Shown: positions 1 through 11,621 of the stretch, piece by piece
Numbering within the stretch: the first letter of the stretch is position 1
Layout of the letters: each line of letters opens with the position of its first letter
Origin: Pistricoccus aurantiacus
GTDB lineage: Bacteria > Pseudomonadota > Gammaproteobacteria > Pseudomonadales > Halomonadaceae
Length of the DNA stretch: 64,000 nucleotides
Direction: 5' to 3'
Assembly (NCBI RefSeq): GCF_007954585.1
Contig: NZ_CP042382.1
Coordinates: 372,001-436,000 of the forward strand
Made by a program: the position numbers and the translations under genes
The notes under the pieces: generated by a model
Told to the model about the DNA's origin: nothing
Database searches by the model: none
What the model saw: only the letters and a program-made list of their open reading frames with translations

Positions 1-1
1 G

Positions 2-1651
2 GCCTGGCCGGCATTGACGCATCTGGCCAGGCCGCTTATCGACCAGTGGCCGCTGCCGGTCGGCGGCGTACATCGGCTGTGGCTCGATGAGCGAGTGATC
101 CTGGATCTGCATTTCGGCGACAGCGTCGAGCGGCTGGCTCGGCTTGACGGCAAGGTGGATGCCTGGTTCCTGGACGGCTTCGCTCCGGCGAAAAATCCCG
201 AGATGTGGCAGCCGGCGCTGCTCAAAGCCATGGCAGCGGCCAGTCGCCCGGGAGCTACCTTCTCTACTTTCACCTGCGCCGGGGTGGTCAAGCGTGGCCT
301 GAGCGCGGCGGGATTTGCCTGGCGCAAGGCGCCGGGGTTCGGGCGCAAACGGGAAATGCTGCGGGGCGAGATCGAGCGCCCGCCGCAGGACGACTTTCGC
401 CACGACACGCCCTGGTTCGTGCCACCGCCAGCTCGACGCGCTCGTCACGTGGCGGTGATCGGCGCGGGCGTTGCCGGGGCCAGCGTGGCCCACGCCCTGG
501 CGCGGCGCGGTATCTCGGTGACGCTTCTCGACAGGACCGCTCCCGGCGCCGGCGCTTCCGGCAACGATCAGGGGGCGCTCTACGTCAAACTCGCCGCGCA
601 GACCAACCTGCAAAGCCGTTTCTATCTCGCCGGCCTGCAGCACAGCCGACGCTGGCTGGCGCAGCTTGATCCGGAACGCACGCTCTGGCGAGACTGCGGG
701 GTGCTGCAGCTGGCTACCAATTACCGAGAAGCCAGGCGCCAGGCGCGCTTTCTCGCCAACCATCCGCTGCCCGCGAGCCTTGTCGAAGGGGTGGACGCGG
801 CCACCGCCAGCGCTCGGTCAGGCATCCGACTTGAGCACGGCGGGCTCGATTATCCAAATGCCGGCTGGGTGCGGCCCCGAGCGATCTGCCAGCGGCTCGC
901 CGCCGCCCCGGGAATCATGTTTCGTCGGGGGACGGTCGAGTGCCTTGTTTCCAACGATAGGGGTTGGCAACTGGTGCTGGCGAATGGCGAACGCCTCGAA
1001 GCAGATCACGTAGTCATCGCCAATGCCGCCCAGGCAAGCCGGTTCGCCCAGAGCGAGGCGTTTCCCTTGCAGGTGGTGCGCGGCCAGATCACGCAAATCG
1101 AACTGGATGGAAAAGCGACTCCCGAACTCAAGCGAGTCGTCTGCGCTGGGGGTTACGTGCCGCCGCCCCTCGACGGGAGGCTGATCGTCGGCGCCAGCTT
1201 TCGGCCCAACGATAGCGGACAGGAACTTCGTGACGAAGAACACGCCGCCAACCTGGCGGAACTGGCGAAAACACTCCCCGCCTATTTTGAAGCGCTCCAG
1301 CAGGCCGATGTCGAACTCGATCCCACTCGCCTTCAAGGCCGCGTGGCCCTGCGCGCCGCCAGCCCGGACAAGACCCCCTATGCGGGGCCGGTGCCGATCG
1401 CCAAGCGCTGGCATGAGGATTACGCAATGCTCGCCAAGGACGCCAGACGTACTCCGGCAACGCCCGGCGCGCATCATCCGGGGCTCTGGATCAGCACTGC
1501 TCACGGCTCTCGAGGCTTCGCCAGCGCCCCGCTGTGCGCGGAAATCATTGCCTCGCGGCTCTGCGACGAACCTCTGCCCCTGGAACGGGAACTGGTGGAT
1601 CACCTGCACCCGGGGCGACGACTGATTCGCGAGCTGATTACGAGCCAATGA
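2..1651 (+). CDS. mnmC: MnmC, bifunctional tRNA wobble-uridine modification enzyme (5' truncated by window edge)
   Basis: MnmC completes 5-methylaminomethyl-2-thiouridine at the wobble position of some tRNAs. Its N-terminal methyltransferase and C-terminal FAD-dependent oxidase act on the same tRNA intermediate. The reading frame is open from base 2, so the true start lies outside the window. The visible part begins late in the methyltransferase domain, where the family motif DAWFLDGFAPAKNPEMW is intact (about bases 158-210). The FAD-binding GAGVAGAS dinucleotide fold follows at about 460-485, and the oxidase domain runs to the C-terminus. A TTG at 14 can serve as an artificial start but is inside the conserved domain. 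The gene is followed by a separate transcription unit. Identification is secure; only the beginning is missing. Confidence 0.93.
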   Translation, partial: AWPALTHLARPLIDQWPLPVGGVHRLWLDERVILDLHFGDSVERLARLDGKVDAWFLDGFAPAKNPEMWQPALLKAMAAASRPGATFSTFTCAGVVKRGLSAAGFAWRKAPGFGRKREMLRGEIERPPQDDFRHDTPWFVPPPARRARHVAVIGAGVAGASVAHALARRGISVTLLDRTAPGAGASGNDQGALYVKLAAQTNLQSRFYLAGLQHSRRWLAQLDPERTLWRDCGVLQLATNYREARRQARFLANHPLPASLVEGVDAATASARSGIRLEHGGLDYPNAGWVRPRAICQRLAAAPGIMFRRGTVECLVSNDRGWQLVLANGERLEADHVVIANAAQASRFAQSEAFPLQVVRGQITQIELDGKATPELKRVVCAGGYVPPPLDGRLIVGASFRPNDSGQELRDEEHAANLAELAKTLPAYFEALQQADVELDPTRLQGRVALRAASPDKTPYAGPVPIAKRWHEDYAMLAKDARRTPATPGAHHPGLWISTAHGSRGFASAPLCAEIIASRLCDEPLPLERELVDHLHPGRRLIRELITSQ

Positions 1652-1740
1652 GATAGCCAGGCAAAGGACATTCAGGTTTAGTGGTGTGCGGGAGGATTGT
1701 GATCTAGTGTGAAGCAATCGCCCATATCAAGGACAAGACG

Positions 1741-2612
1741 ATGCGCCTTATTCCATTGATTGGCGCCTTGGCGGCGCTGACATTCACCGCTACCGCCACT
1801 GCACAACAGATCGATAGCGTCGAGGTACGCGATCCCATCCATATGTTGACCGGTAAAGGCGGCAACATCGGCGTGCTGATCGGCGAAGACGGCACCTTCA
1901 TGATCGACGACAAGTTCGCCCCGCTGACCGAGGCAATCCTGGCGGAGGTGGAACAGCTTGGTGGCAGCGCTCCGACCTTTTTGATCAACACTCATTTCCA
2001 CGGCGATCACACCGGCGGCAACGAAAACCTGGGAGACGCCGGTAGCACTATCGTCGCTCATGAAAAGTACGTGAACGACTCGCGGAAGGCAGCGAAATCG
2101 AGGCGTTCGATATGGTCATGCCGCCCCAAAGCGGTGCCGCTTTACCGGTCATCACCTTCAGCCAGGACATTCGTTTTCATCTCAACGGCGAGACCATCGA
2201 TGTCTTCCATGTTCCCGCCGCCCATACGGATAGCGACAGTATCGTGCATTTTCGCGATGCCAACGTCATTCATACTGGCGATACGGTGTTCAACGGCTTC
2301 TTTCCGTTCATCGACACGGCTCACGGCGGCACGCTGGAAGGGATGATTGCCGCGACGGAGCGCGTGCTAACATTGACGGACGACGACACTCGCATCATTC
2401 CAGGCCATGGCCCCCTGGCGGACAGGCAGCAGATCCAGGGCTATCGAGACATGTTGACCACCGCTCGGGAACGACTCGGCAAGCTCAAGGCAGAAGGTCT
2501 GAGTGCTGAAGAAGCCGCTGCCGAACAGCCCCTTGCAGACCTGGAAGAAGAATGGGGCGACGGCAATTTCAGCGCGGATCAATGGATCGAGATCATCTAC
2601 GATGCGGTGTGA
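1741..2612 (+). pseudogene. Exported metallo-beta-lactamase-fold hydrolase, frameshifted
   Basis: A start at 1741 follows an AAGGAC ribosome site and opens with a signal peptide (MRLIPLIGALAALTFTATATA). The protein contains the zinc motif THFHGDHTGG. The frame then loses homology after AHEK, and the rest continues in the third frame from about 2067 as VRERLAEGSEIEAFDMV. That second part carries the remaining metal ligands: AAHTDSDS, HTGDT and PGHGPL. Adding one A to the AAAA run at 2063-2066 would restore one 290-residue protein with every zinc ligand in place. This is therefore either a recent one-base loss or a base-calling error. The family is periplasmic MBL-fold hydrolases of unassigned substrate; no function is claimed beyond that. 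The gene stands alone between mnmC and the convergent yheU-like gene. Confidence 0.85.
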
Positions 2613-2635
2613 CGCCAAGTCAATAGGCGAGCCGC

Positions 2636-5043
<2,408 letters not shown>

Positions 5044-5065
5044 CTAGTGAAAGGCATTCAGCGAA

Positions 5066-6640
5066 TCAGTTCGCCTGATAGCGATGCAGCCGATGGCGTC
5101 GCTCGAATTCCTTCACCCGCTGGCGAGCGAATTCGACGGTTTGCGCCGTCATGACGCTGCGCTGCTCGTCTTTAAGCTCGCCGCCCAGATGCCGCACGAT
5201 GACCATTGCCGTCTCGAACATGGCCTCGAAAGCACCTGCGCTATCCGCCGCGCCGGGCAGGGGCAGCAGCAGGGTGACGCCGGGAGTGACGAACTCATCC
5301 ATGGTATCCAGGGGGAAGGTGCCGGGTTTGACCACATTGACCACGCTGAACTGCAGTTCGCTGTCCGGATCCTCGGTTTCGAAACGGTTGAAGATGCCCA
5401 TATCGCGGCTGTAGCGCAGCCCGCAGGCCAGCATCAGTTCAAGCAGCGCGGTACCGGAGAAACCCTGAGGATCTCTTGCCAGCACGCTGATGACGACGAC
5501 CTCTTCCGCGTTGCTCAGCGTATCCTGGACATGGCCCGCATCCACATGATTGCGCAAGGCTTTTTCCACCGAAGGATGAGCTGCAACATCGGCGTGACGC
5601 GAGGTTTCCGGGGCGGGTTGACGCGGGGCTTCATCCCGACGAGCGTGTCCTGATGCCTGGCGCTCGGACACCGATCGCTCGGATGCCGAACGCTCGGACG
5701 CTTGCCTTTCCTGTTGGCGACGGCTGGCTTCCTGCGCCTTGCGCTCCGCCTTTTCCTTTTCTCGCTGTTCTTTCTCCTGACGACGCTGCTGCTTGCGCTG
5801 GGACAGGTTTTTCTGCAAGGAGCTGCCGAAGCGCTGGACGGACTGCCCCATACGAGACGAATGAGACCGAAACGAATCGCTCATGCCATCGAAATCCATC
5901 ACTCGATAGCGCTCGTCGTCCTCGTGGTCGCGGTTTTCGCGATCCTCCGGGTCCGCGGCCAGTCCGCCCAGCCTCGCAAGCGAGGCGGCTTCGTCGTCGC
6001 TGGCGGTGACGCCGCTCCTGTCGGCGCCTTCACCGACCTGCGGCGCAAGCTCGCCTGGAAGAGAATTTTCGCGGGGCGGCATCGGCTGGGTAGGCGGCTG
6101 ACTCGTCGCGTCTACCGCTTCTTCGGGAGGCTGGTCCGGTGTGGGGAAGGGCTTCAGCGTCGGTTCCTGACGTTTTTCCGGCGCCGCTTCGCTGGCGCGG
6201 GCTTCTTCTCGTGCGCGCTCCTCTTCCAGCGCGCGCCGGCGCTCCGCAGCGGTATCGCGAATGGTGGAACTCGAGGAAGTGGAGGCGGGCCGATTGCTTT
6301 CGCTGCGTTGCCAGTCGCTGTAAACGCTGGAGGGCTCCTGGCGTTCCTGATTGACTTTGGGCGGACTGGTGGATTGGGCCGCGGGCTTCACGACTCGAGC
6401 GCCACCGTTGGGCAGCTCCCAGTCGATCTGGGCATTCCTGGCCGCTTCTTCCGGATCATGCTCGCCGTCGATCTCGTCCACCGGTACCGAGGTGCGCTTG
6501 CGCGGAGACTTCGCTCCTTCGCTGGCGTCTTGATCCAGGCGCGGTACGCTGCGCTGACGCTTGAGGCGGCGTATGCCGTCGATGACGATAAGCGTCACCA
6601 GCGCCAACCCCAGGATGATTAACCACTCTCTAAGTTCCAT
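5066..6640 (-). CDS. zipA: Cell division protein ZipA
   Basis: ZipA tethers FtsZ filaments to the inner membrane at mid-cell. An N-terminal transmembrane helix (WLIILGLALVTLIVI, residues 5-20) is followed by a very long charged, proline- and glutamine-rich linker. The linker includes a coiled-coil-like K/R/E/Q stretch (near 280-320) with small SERSASERSVSER repeats. The C-terminal 130 residues form the FtsZ-binding domain (VVVISVLARDPQGFSGTALL ... LRYSRDMGIFNRF). At 524 residues it is much longer than the about 330 of the E. coli protein, and the extra length is all linker. Placement between smc and ligA is the standard gammaproteobacterial order smc-zipA-ligA. Confidence 0.94.
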   Translation of the reverse strand: MELREWLIILGLALVTLIVIDGIRRLKRQRSVPRLDQDASEGAKSPRKRTSVPVDEIDGEHDPEEAARNAQIDWELPNGGARVVKPAAQSTSPPKVNQERQEPSSVYSDWQRSESNRPASTSSSSTIRDTAAERRRALEEERAREEARASEAAPEKRQEPTLKPFPTPDQPPEEAVDATSQPPTQPMPPRENSLPGELAPQVGEGADRSGVTASDDEAASLARLGGLAADPEDRENRDHEDDERYRVMDFDGMSDSFRSHSSRMGQSVQRFGSSLQKNLSQRKQQRRQEKEQREKEKAERKAQEASRRQQERQASERSASERSVSERQASGHARRDEAPRQPAPETSRHADVAAHPSVEKALRNHVDAGHVQDTLSNAEEVVVISVLARDPQGFSGTALLELMLACGLRYSRDMGIFNRFETEDPDSELQFSVVNVVKPGTFPLDTMDEFVTPGVTLLLPLPGAADSAGAFEAMFETAMVIVRHLGGELKDEQRSVMTAQTVEFARQRVKEFERRHRLHRYQAN

Positions 6641-6866
6641 GGGTCTTGCCTGTTCGCTAAGGCGTCATGCCGATATCGGCGCGACGCAATTACCAAAAAA
6701 GGGGCCAGCTTGAGGCGATGCAAGCCTGGTCGATGCGACGGCGGCAATCCGTCCATTCCCAGTCGGTACCCGTAGTCGTCTATAAACGTCTACTTTCGGC
6801 ACATTTGGTCCGTAACGTTGGAATATCCGCCTTTGTTAACCTTTTTTATCCACATACGCAAGTTGC
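6641..6866. other. Intergenic region between zipA and smc
   Basis: This 226-base stretch holds no convincing gene on either strand. Both neighbours are on the minus strand. It should contain the zipA promoter region's downstream side and the smc 3' untranslated region. I see an AT-rich patch near 6835-6860 but no clean terminator hairpin. Confidence 0.5.
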
Positions 6867-9800
6867 TTACGCCTCCGCCAGACTCGAGGCCTCTTCGATA
6901 CCCACCGAGACCAGACGCGATACGCCGGGTTCCTGCATGGTCACGCCCATCAAACGCTCCGCGGCTTCCATGGCGATCTTGTTATGGGTGATATAAATGA
7001 ATTGTACCCTTTCCGACATTTCTTTCACCAGTTTGGCGTAGCGGCCCACGTTGGCATCGTCCAAGGGCGCGTCTACCTCGTCGAGCATGCAGAAGGGTGC
7101 GGGATTGAGCTCGAAGATGGCGAACACCAGGGAAAGCGCGGTCAGCGCCTTCTCTCCTCCGGACAGCAGATGAATGGTACTGTTCTTTTTCCCCGGCGGC
7201 CGCGCCATGATCGCCACACCGGTTTCCAGCAGATCCTCCCCGGTCAGGGTCAGCCAGGCGGTGCCGCCGCCGAACACCTTGGGAAACAGCCGCTGCAATC
7301 CCGTATCGACCCGATCGAAGGTCTGCTTGAATCGAATCCGAGTTTCCTGATCGATCTTGCGAATGGCGCGGTCCAGGGTATCCAGGGCTTCGCTGAGTTC
7401 CGCATGCTGGGCTTCAAGATAGTTGCGGCGCTCGGACTGCTGATCAAATTCCTCGATGGCGGTCAGGTTGATCGCGCCGAGCCGCCGCAGCCTGTTTTCC
7501 ACTTCGTCGAGATTGGATCGCCAGGCGGATTCCGTGGCGTTGGCATCCAGGTGGGCAGCCAGCGCCTGAGGATCGTGACCCAGTTCCTTGAGCTGCTCGT
7601 CCTGGGTCTCCGCCTTGAGGGCCAGCGCCTGCACCTGAAGTCGGGTTTCCTGAAGCCGCTCCCGGTGGAACTCCAGCTGACGCTCGTGGGTCTGGCGCTG
7701 CTGTTCATCCTTGTGCAGCTGCTCGGCGAAGGCCGCCGCCTGATCCCGGGACTGGGCCAACGTCTGTTCCGCCTGGCTGCGCTGTTCGAGCAGCTCATTC
7801 AGACGTTCGCGGCTTTCCTCATCCGGTTCTCGTAGTACCTCGCGCTGCTCTTCCAATACAGCGCACTTTTCCTCCAGCCGCGACCGAGACTCCTCCGCCC
7901 GCTGGCGCTGCTCTCGCAGGCCGTCGCGCTCGGTGGTCAGACGCTGGCGATCCAGGGCCAACTGCTGGGCGCGCTGACTCAGCGGGCGCTCGCGATCCCG
8001 TAGGGAGCGCAGAGTATCCTGAGCCTGGCGCCGCTGATTTTCCAGGTTTTCCCGGGTCTGCTGCTGGACCTCGAGTTCGCTCATGGCCTGCTGCCACCGC
8101 TCGCGGCTTTCCTCGAGGGCCAGGAACTGCGTCTGCCGCTGCTCTTCGAACCGCGCGAGCTCATCCTCTAGTTCCGTACTGCGACTTTTCAGATGCACCA
8201 ATCGCGACGACACCCTGGCTTCCGCCAGTCGCTCCTGCTGTTGACGCGCTTGAAGATCGCTCTGCTCGCGACGATGATCCTCCTGGGCGGCGTCGACGCA
8301 CTGACGTTCGTTCTTGGCGGCGTCGAGCTGCTGTTCGCGATCCGCCAGGTGCTCCTCCACCTGCGCCAAGGCAGCAGTGATTTCTTCATGGCGACGGCGG
8401 CTGGCGAGCAGGCCGGCGGCGGCATCCTCGTCACCTTGCTGACGGGCCCAGCCTTGCCCGAGCCACAGCCCTTCTCGCGTGATGACGCTCTCGCCGGCGG
8501 ACAGTGTGTCCCGTGCCGTCCAGGCGTCCGCAGCGCTCTCGGCGCAGCGAATACCCGCCAGCAGCGCCGTCACCGCGCCCCCGTCTTTTACCTTGTCCGC
8601 AAGACGATCCTGCAAAGGGGCCGCTTGAAAGGCTTGCGGCGGCGCGGCGTCTTCCAGCAGCGCGAGCGCCCCTGGCGCGCCGGCGGCGAAGGCCTCCGAC
8701 AATCGCTCTGGCGCAACGAGACGCGCCTTGAGCCAGGGTGACAGCACCCAGGTGATCACCGCCTCCCAGTCCGGCGCTACCTCCAGCTGCTCACCCAGAC
8801 GAGGCGCGTCCACCAGCCCTTGCTCGCGCAGATAGTCTTCCAGCGCCGTATCGTTCTCCGCCAGGGCGGCTTGCAGCAGCGCTTCCAGGGATGCCAGTTC
8901 CCCCTTGAGTTCGCTGCGTCGTTCCCGCAGCACCTCTCGTGCCTGTTCGGCTTCTTGAATCCGCCGGCTCGATGCTTGTCGTTTCTCCACAAGCTGCGCC
9001 TGTCGCTCTTCGAGGGGCTCGAGCTGGCTATCCAGGGCAAGAAGCCTCTCGTTGATTTCCTCCCGCTCCGTCTCGAGGCCAGCGATCTCCGGCAGCTCCC
9101 GGCGCTGCTGCCGGCGACGCTCGAGTTCTCGAACCTGAGTCTCCAGAGTCTGCTCCAGATGGCGTACGCGATCCTGGGCGCGCTCGGCTTCCCGGCGGGC
9201 CTGCTGATGGGTTTCATTGAAGTCTTCCCAGCGCTGATTCTGCTCCTGGTGCGCTGCTTCCGCCTCGAGCAGTGCGTCTTCCAGCTGCGCCAGGGATTCC
9301 GCCACCATCTCCTGTTCCGGCGCCAAATCACTCAGCCGTTCCTCCAGCTCCGCAAGACGCTGATCGTCGGTTTCCTCCAGACGGGCCAGCTCGCCCAGTT
9401 CCCGGCGGGTCGCATCCAGATCCCGGGCCAGTTGCTGCTCCCGGCTGCGGGTGTGCTCAAGCTGCTGTTCCAGCCGGGCAACCTGGGTGGTGATGTCGTA
9501 GAAGTGCGCCTGCTGCTTGTCGAGGCGCTCCGCAAGCCGATCATGCCCTTGGCGGCCTTCTTCCAGGCGCGTCTCGCACTGGCGAGCGCCCAACAGCTCT
9601 CGTTCCACGGCGATTTCCAGATCGCGCACCCGGGTGTCCAGCTCGCTCTGCTCCGCCCGCAGCGTCCGTCCCCGCAGCAGCGCCAGCTCGCCCTTGAGGC
9701 GATGTTCCTGCTGCTTGAGCTGCTGATAGCGCCGGGCCGCTTCCGCCTGGCGCTTGAGTCGTTCGAGCTGCTTGTCCAGCTCCTCGCGAATGTCGTCCAG

Positions 9801-10379
9801 GCGCTCGAGGTTTTCCTGGGTACGCCGCATGCGGTTCTCGGTTTCCCGGCGCCGCTCCTTGTACTTGGAGATGCCCGCGGCCTCCTCCAGCGTCGCGCGC
9901 AGCTCCTCCGGACGCGCCTCGATCAGCCGGGAAATCATGCCCTGGCCGATCAGCGCATAGGAGCGCGGCCCCAGACCGGTGCCGAGAAACAGGTCGGCGA
10001 TGTCTCGCCGGCGGCATTTCTGATTGTTGAAGAAGTAGCTGGACTGGCTATCCCGGGTGACCAGGCGCTTGACGGCGATTTCCGCGTACTGGGCGTAGGC
10101 GCCGCCCATGGCGCCGTCCCGATTGTCGAACAGGAGTTCGATGGAGGCCTGGCCCACCGGCTTGCGCTCGGTGGAGCCGTTGAAGATCACGTCGGTCATC
10201 GACTCGCCGCGCAGGGTCTTGGCGGAGGACTCTCCCATCACCCAGCGCACCGCGTCGATGACGTTGGACTTGCCGCAGCCGTTGGGCCCGACGATGGCGG
10301 TCATGTTGCCGTCGAAGGGCACCGTGACCGGATCGACGAAGGACTTGAAACCCGCCAGGCGAATCGACTTTAGACGCAT
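6867..10379 (-). CDS. smc: Chromosome partition protein SMC
   Basis: SMC is the ATPase of a condensin-type complex that organises and segregates the chromosome. The 1170-residue protein has the canonical order. An N-terminal ATPase half with Walker A GPNGCGKSN (residues 32-40) comes first, then a long coiled coil. A hinge follows around 500-650 (DWEAVITWVLSPWLKARLVAP ...), then a second coiled coil, and a C-terminal half with ABC signature LLSGGEKALTALS and Walker B FCMLDEVDAPLDDANV. It starts at MRLKSIRLAGFKSFVD, the family's characteristic opening. It starts four bases downstream of the ccmI stop, suggesting read-through from the ccm operon. Confidence 0.97.
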   Translation of the reverse strand: MRLKSIRLAGFKSFVDPVTVPFDGNMTAIVGPNGCGKSNVIDAVRWVMGESSAKTLRGESMTDVIFNGSTERKPVGQASIELLFDNRDGAMGGAYAQYAEIAVKRLVTRDSQSSYFFNNQKCRRRDIADLFLGTGLGPRSYALIGQGMISRLIEARPEELRATLEEAAGISKYKERRRETENRMRRTQENLERLDDIREELDKQLERLKRQAEAARRYQQLKQQEHRLKGELALLRGRTLRAEQSELDTRVRDLEIAVERELLGARQCETRLEEGRQGHDRLAERLDKQQAHFYDITTQVARLEQQLEHTRSREQQLARDLDATRRELGELARLEETDDQRLAELEERLSDLAPEQEMVAESLAQLEDALLEAEAAHQEQNQRWEDFNETHQQARREAERAQDRVRHLEQTLETQVRELERRRQQRRELPEIAGLETEREEINERLLALDSQLEPLEERQAQLVEKRQASSRRIQEAEQAREVLRERRSELKGELASLEALLQAALAENDTALEDYLREQGLVDAPRLGEQLEVAPDWEAVITWVLSPWLKARLVAPERLSEAFAAGAPGALALLEDAAPPQAFQAAPLQDRLADKVKDGGAVTALLAGIRCAESAADAWTARDTLSAGESVITREGLWLGQGWARQQGDEDAAAGLLASRRRHEEITAALAQVEEHLADREQQLDAAKNERQCVDAAQEDHRREQSDLQARQQQERLAEARVSSRLVHLKSRSTELEDELARFEEQRQTQFLALEESRERWQQAMSELEVQQQTRENLENQRRQAQDTLRSLRDRERPLSQRAQQLALDRQRLTTERDGLREQRQRAEESRSRLEEKCAVLEEQREVLREPDEESRERLNELLEQRSQAEQTLAQSRDQAAAFAEQLHKDEQQRQTHERQLEFHRERLQETRLQVQALALKAETQDEQLKELGHDPQALAAHLDANATESAWRSNLDEVENRLRRLGAINLTAIEEFDQQSERRNYLEAQHAELSEALDTLDRAIRKIDQETRIRFKQTFDRVDTGLQRLFPKVFGGGTAWLTLTGEDLLETGVAIMARPPGKKNSTIHLLSGGEKALTALSLVFAIFELNPAPFCMLDEVDAPLDDANVGRYAKLVKEMSERVQFIYITHNKIAMEAAERLMGVTMQEPGVSRLVSVGIEEASSLAEA

Positions 10380-10382
10380 GAA

Positions 10383-11621
10383 TCAGTCGACGACCCGGTC
10401 GATGACCACCTCGACGGGATCGCTGGTGGCGACACTCACGGATTCGAGCTGGCCGGCCAGATCGCCGGGCTGCGGCTGAGCCTGACCGCTCTGGGAGACT
10501 CGCACCACCAGGCGGACCTCCTTCTCCGAGGACAGTTTGCCCATGCCGCTCATCGAGCGGCTGTCGTCGAGCACCAGGGTGGTGGGCAGCTCGGAGACCT
10601 GGGTCATGGCGATGGCCAGGGGCGGCTTTTCTTCCTTGAGATCCCGAGCGACCAAAAACACCCGGGTATCCGGCGGCACCCGGTCTCGCAGCGAATCATC
10701 CAGGCTGAGACGCACGCTGAGCTCGGGCCCGGCTTCTTGAGCGGCGGCCATGCCCTCGCCGCCTTGATCAAGGCGCTGCCGGGCGACTTGTATGCCTTCT
10801 TCCAACGCCTTCTGCGCCTGGGGATCACTCATGCCCGCCATCGCCCGGCGCCAGTGCTTGATCGCCTCCTGATAGCGGCCATGATCGAAGGCTTCGATAC
10901 CCAGCATGCCGAGTACCGTGGGCTGGCGGGGATCCTCCGCCAGCACCTCATCCACCAGGGTTTGCGTCTCGCTGGTCAGGGTACGATTGGCGGCGAAGAA
11001 CTGCATCTGCGCCAGCTGGGCGAGCAGCTCCGGATAGCGGCCTTCGAGTTCGATCACACGTTTCAAGGCATGAATCGCTTTGTCGAACTGACCCTGATTG
11101 CGATACATCGGAAACAGGGACGACCAGACCTTGGGATTGTCCGGCTGTTTGACGGCTTCCTGCTCGAGCCGCTCGATCAGAGTCGCCAGGGAAGAGTCAG
11201 GATCCGCCATCACCTCCTGCTGGGCTAGGTACAGGGACAGATCGCCCTCGGCGCCCTGCTGCTGATACCAGAGGAGACTCCCCGCCGCCAGTGCCAGCAT
11301 GATCACCGGCACCAGCCAGCGCCCGGAGACGGCGCGCTTGAGGGGCGCGCGCTTTTGCGCCTGAGTGTCTTCCAGCAGGCTGCGCTCGAGTTCCAGTCGA
11401 CTCTCCTCGAAGCGCTGCTGGTCGATATCGCCCCGGCCCAGGGCGGCCTCCAGGGACGCCAGGCGACGCTGAAAGATCGCCACGTTCTGCTGGGCGGTCT
11501 GATCCTCCGCCTCGTAGGCCTGCAGGTCGTCGTGAAGTTTTCCCGCACGCCGCAGCGGTAGTATCAATAGCCACATGGCGATCAACAGCAGTATCGCCAG
11601 GCCAAGCCAGAGTAACGTCAT
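10383..11621 (-). CDS. ccmI: Cytochrome c maturation protein CcmI
   Basis: CcmI presents apocytochrome c to the haem ligation machinery on the periplasmic side. The 412-residue protein from MTLLWLGLAILLLIAMW has an N-terminal membrane helix, a cytoplasmic leucine-zipper-like loop, and a second membrane helix (WLVPVIMLALAAGSLLWY). A periplasmic TPR region follows (PDNPKVWSSLFPMYRNQGQFDKAIHALKRV ...), with a CcmI-type C-terminal beta domain (VRLSLDDSLRDRVPPDTRVFLVARD). A longer reading to 11765 overlaps ccmH entirely and is rejected. The start overlaps the ccmH stop by ATGA, so it is translationally coupled as the last ccm gene. Confidence 0.93.
   Translation of the reverse strand: MTLLWLGLAILLLIAMWLLILPLRRAGKLHDDLQAYEAEDQTAQQNVAIFQRRLASLEAALGRGDIDQQRFEESRLELERSLLEDTQAQKRAPLKRAVSGRWLVPVIMLALAAGSLLWYQQQGAEGDLSLYLAQQEVMADPDSSLATLIERLEQEAVKQPDNPKVWSSLFPMYRNQGQFDKAIHALKRVIELEGRYPELLAQLAQMQFFAANRTLTSETQTLVDEVLAEDPRQPTVLGMLGIEAFDHGRYQEAIKHWRRAMAGMSDPQAQKALEEGIQVARQRLDQGGEGMAAAQEAGPELSVRLSLDDSLRDRVPPDTRVFLVARDLKEEKPPLAIAMTQVSELPTTLVLDDSRSMSGMGKLSSEKEVRLVVRVSQSGQAQPQPGDLAGQLESVSVATSDPVEVVIDRVVD

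Noticed and set aside
8820-10373. 517-residue open frame opposite smc
   Set aside because: It lies wholly antisense to a well-conserved gene in a GC-rich genome, where such shadow frames are expected, and its sequence is a low-complexity mirror of the coiled coil.
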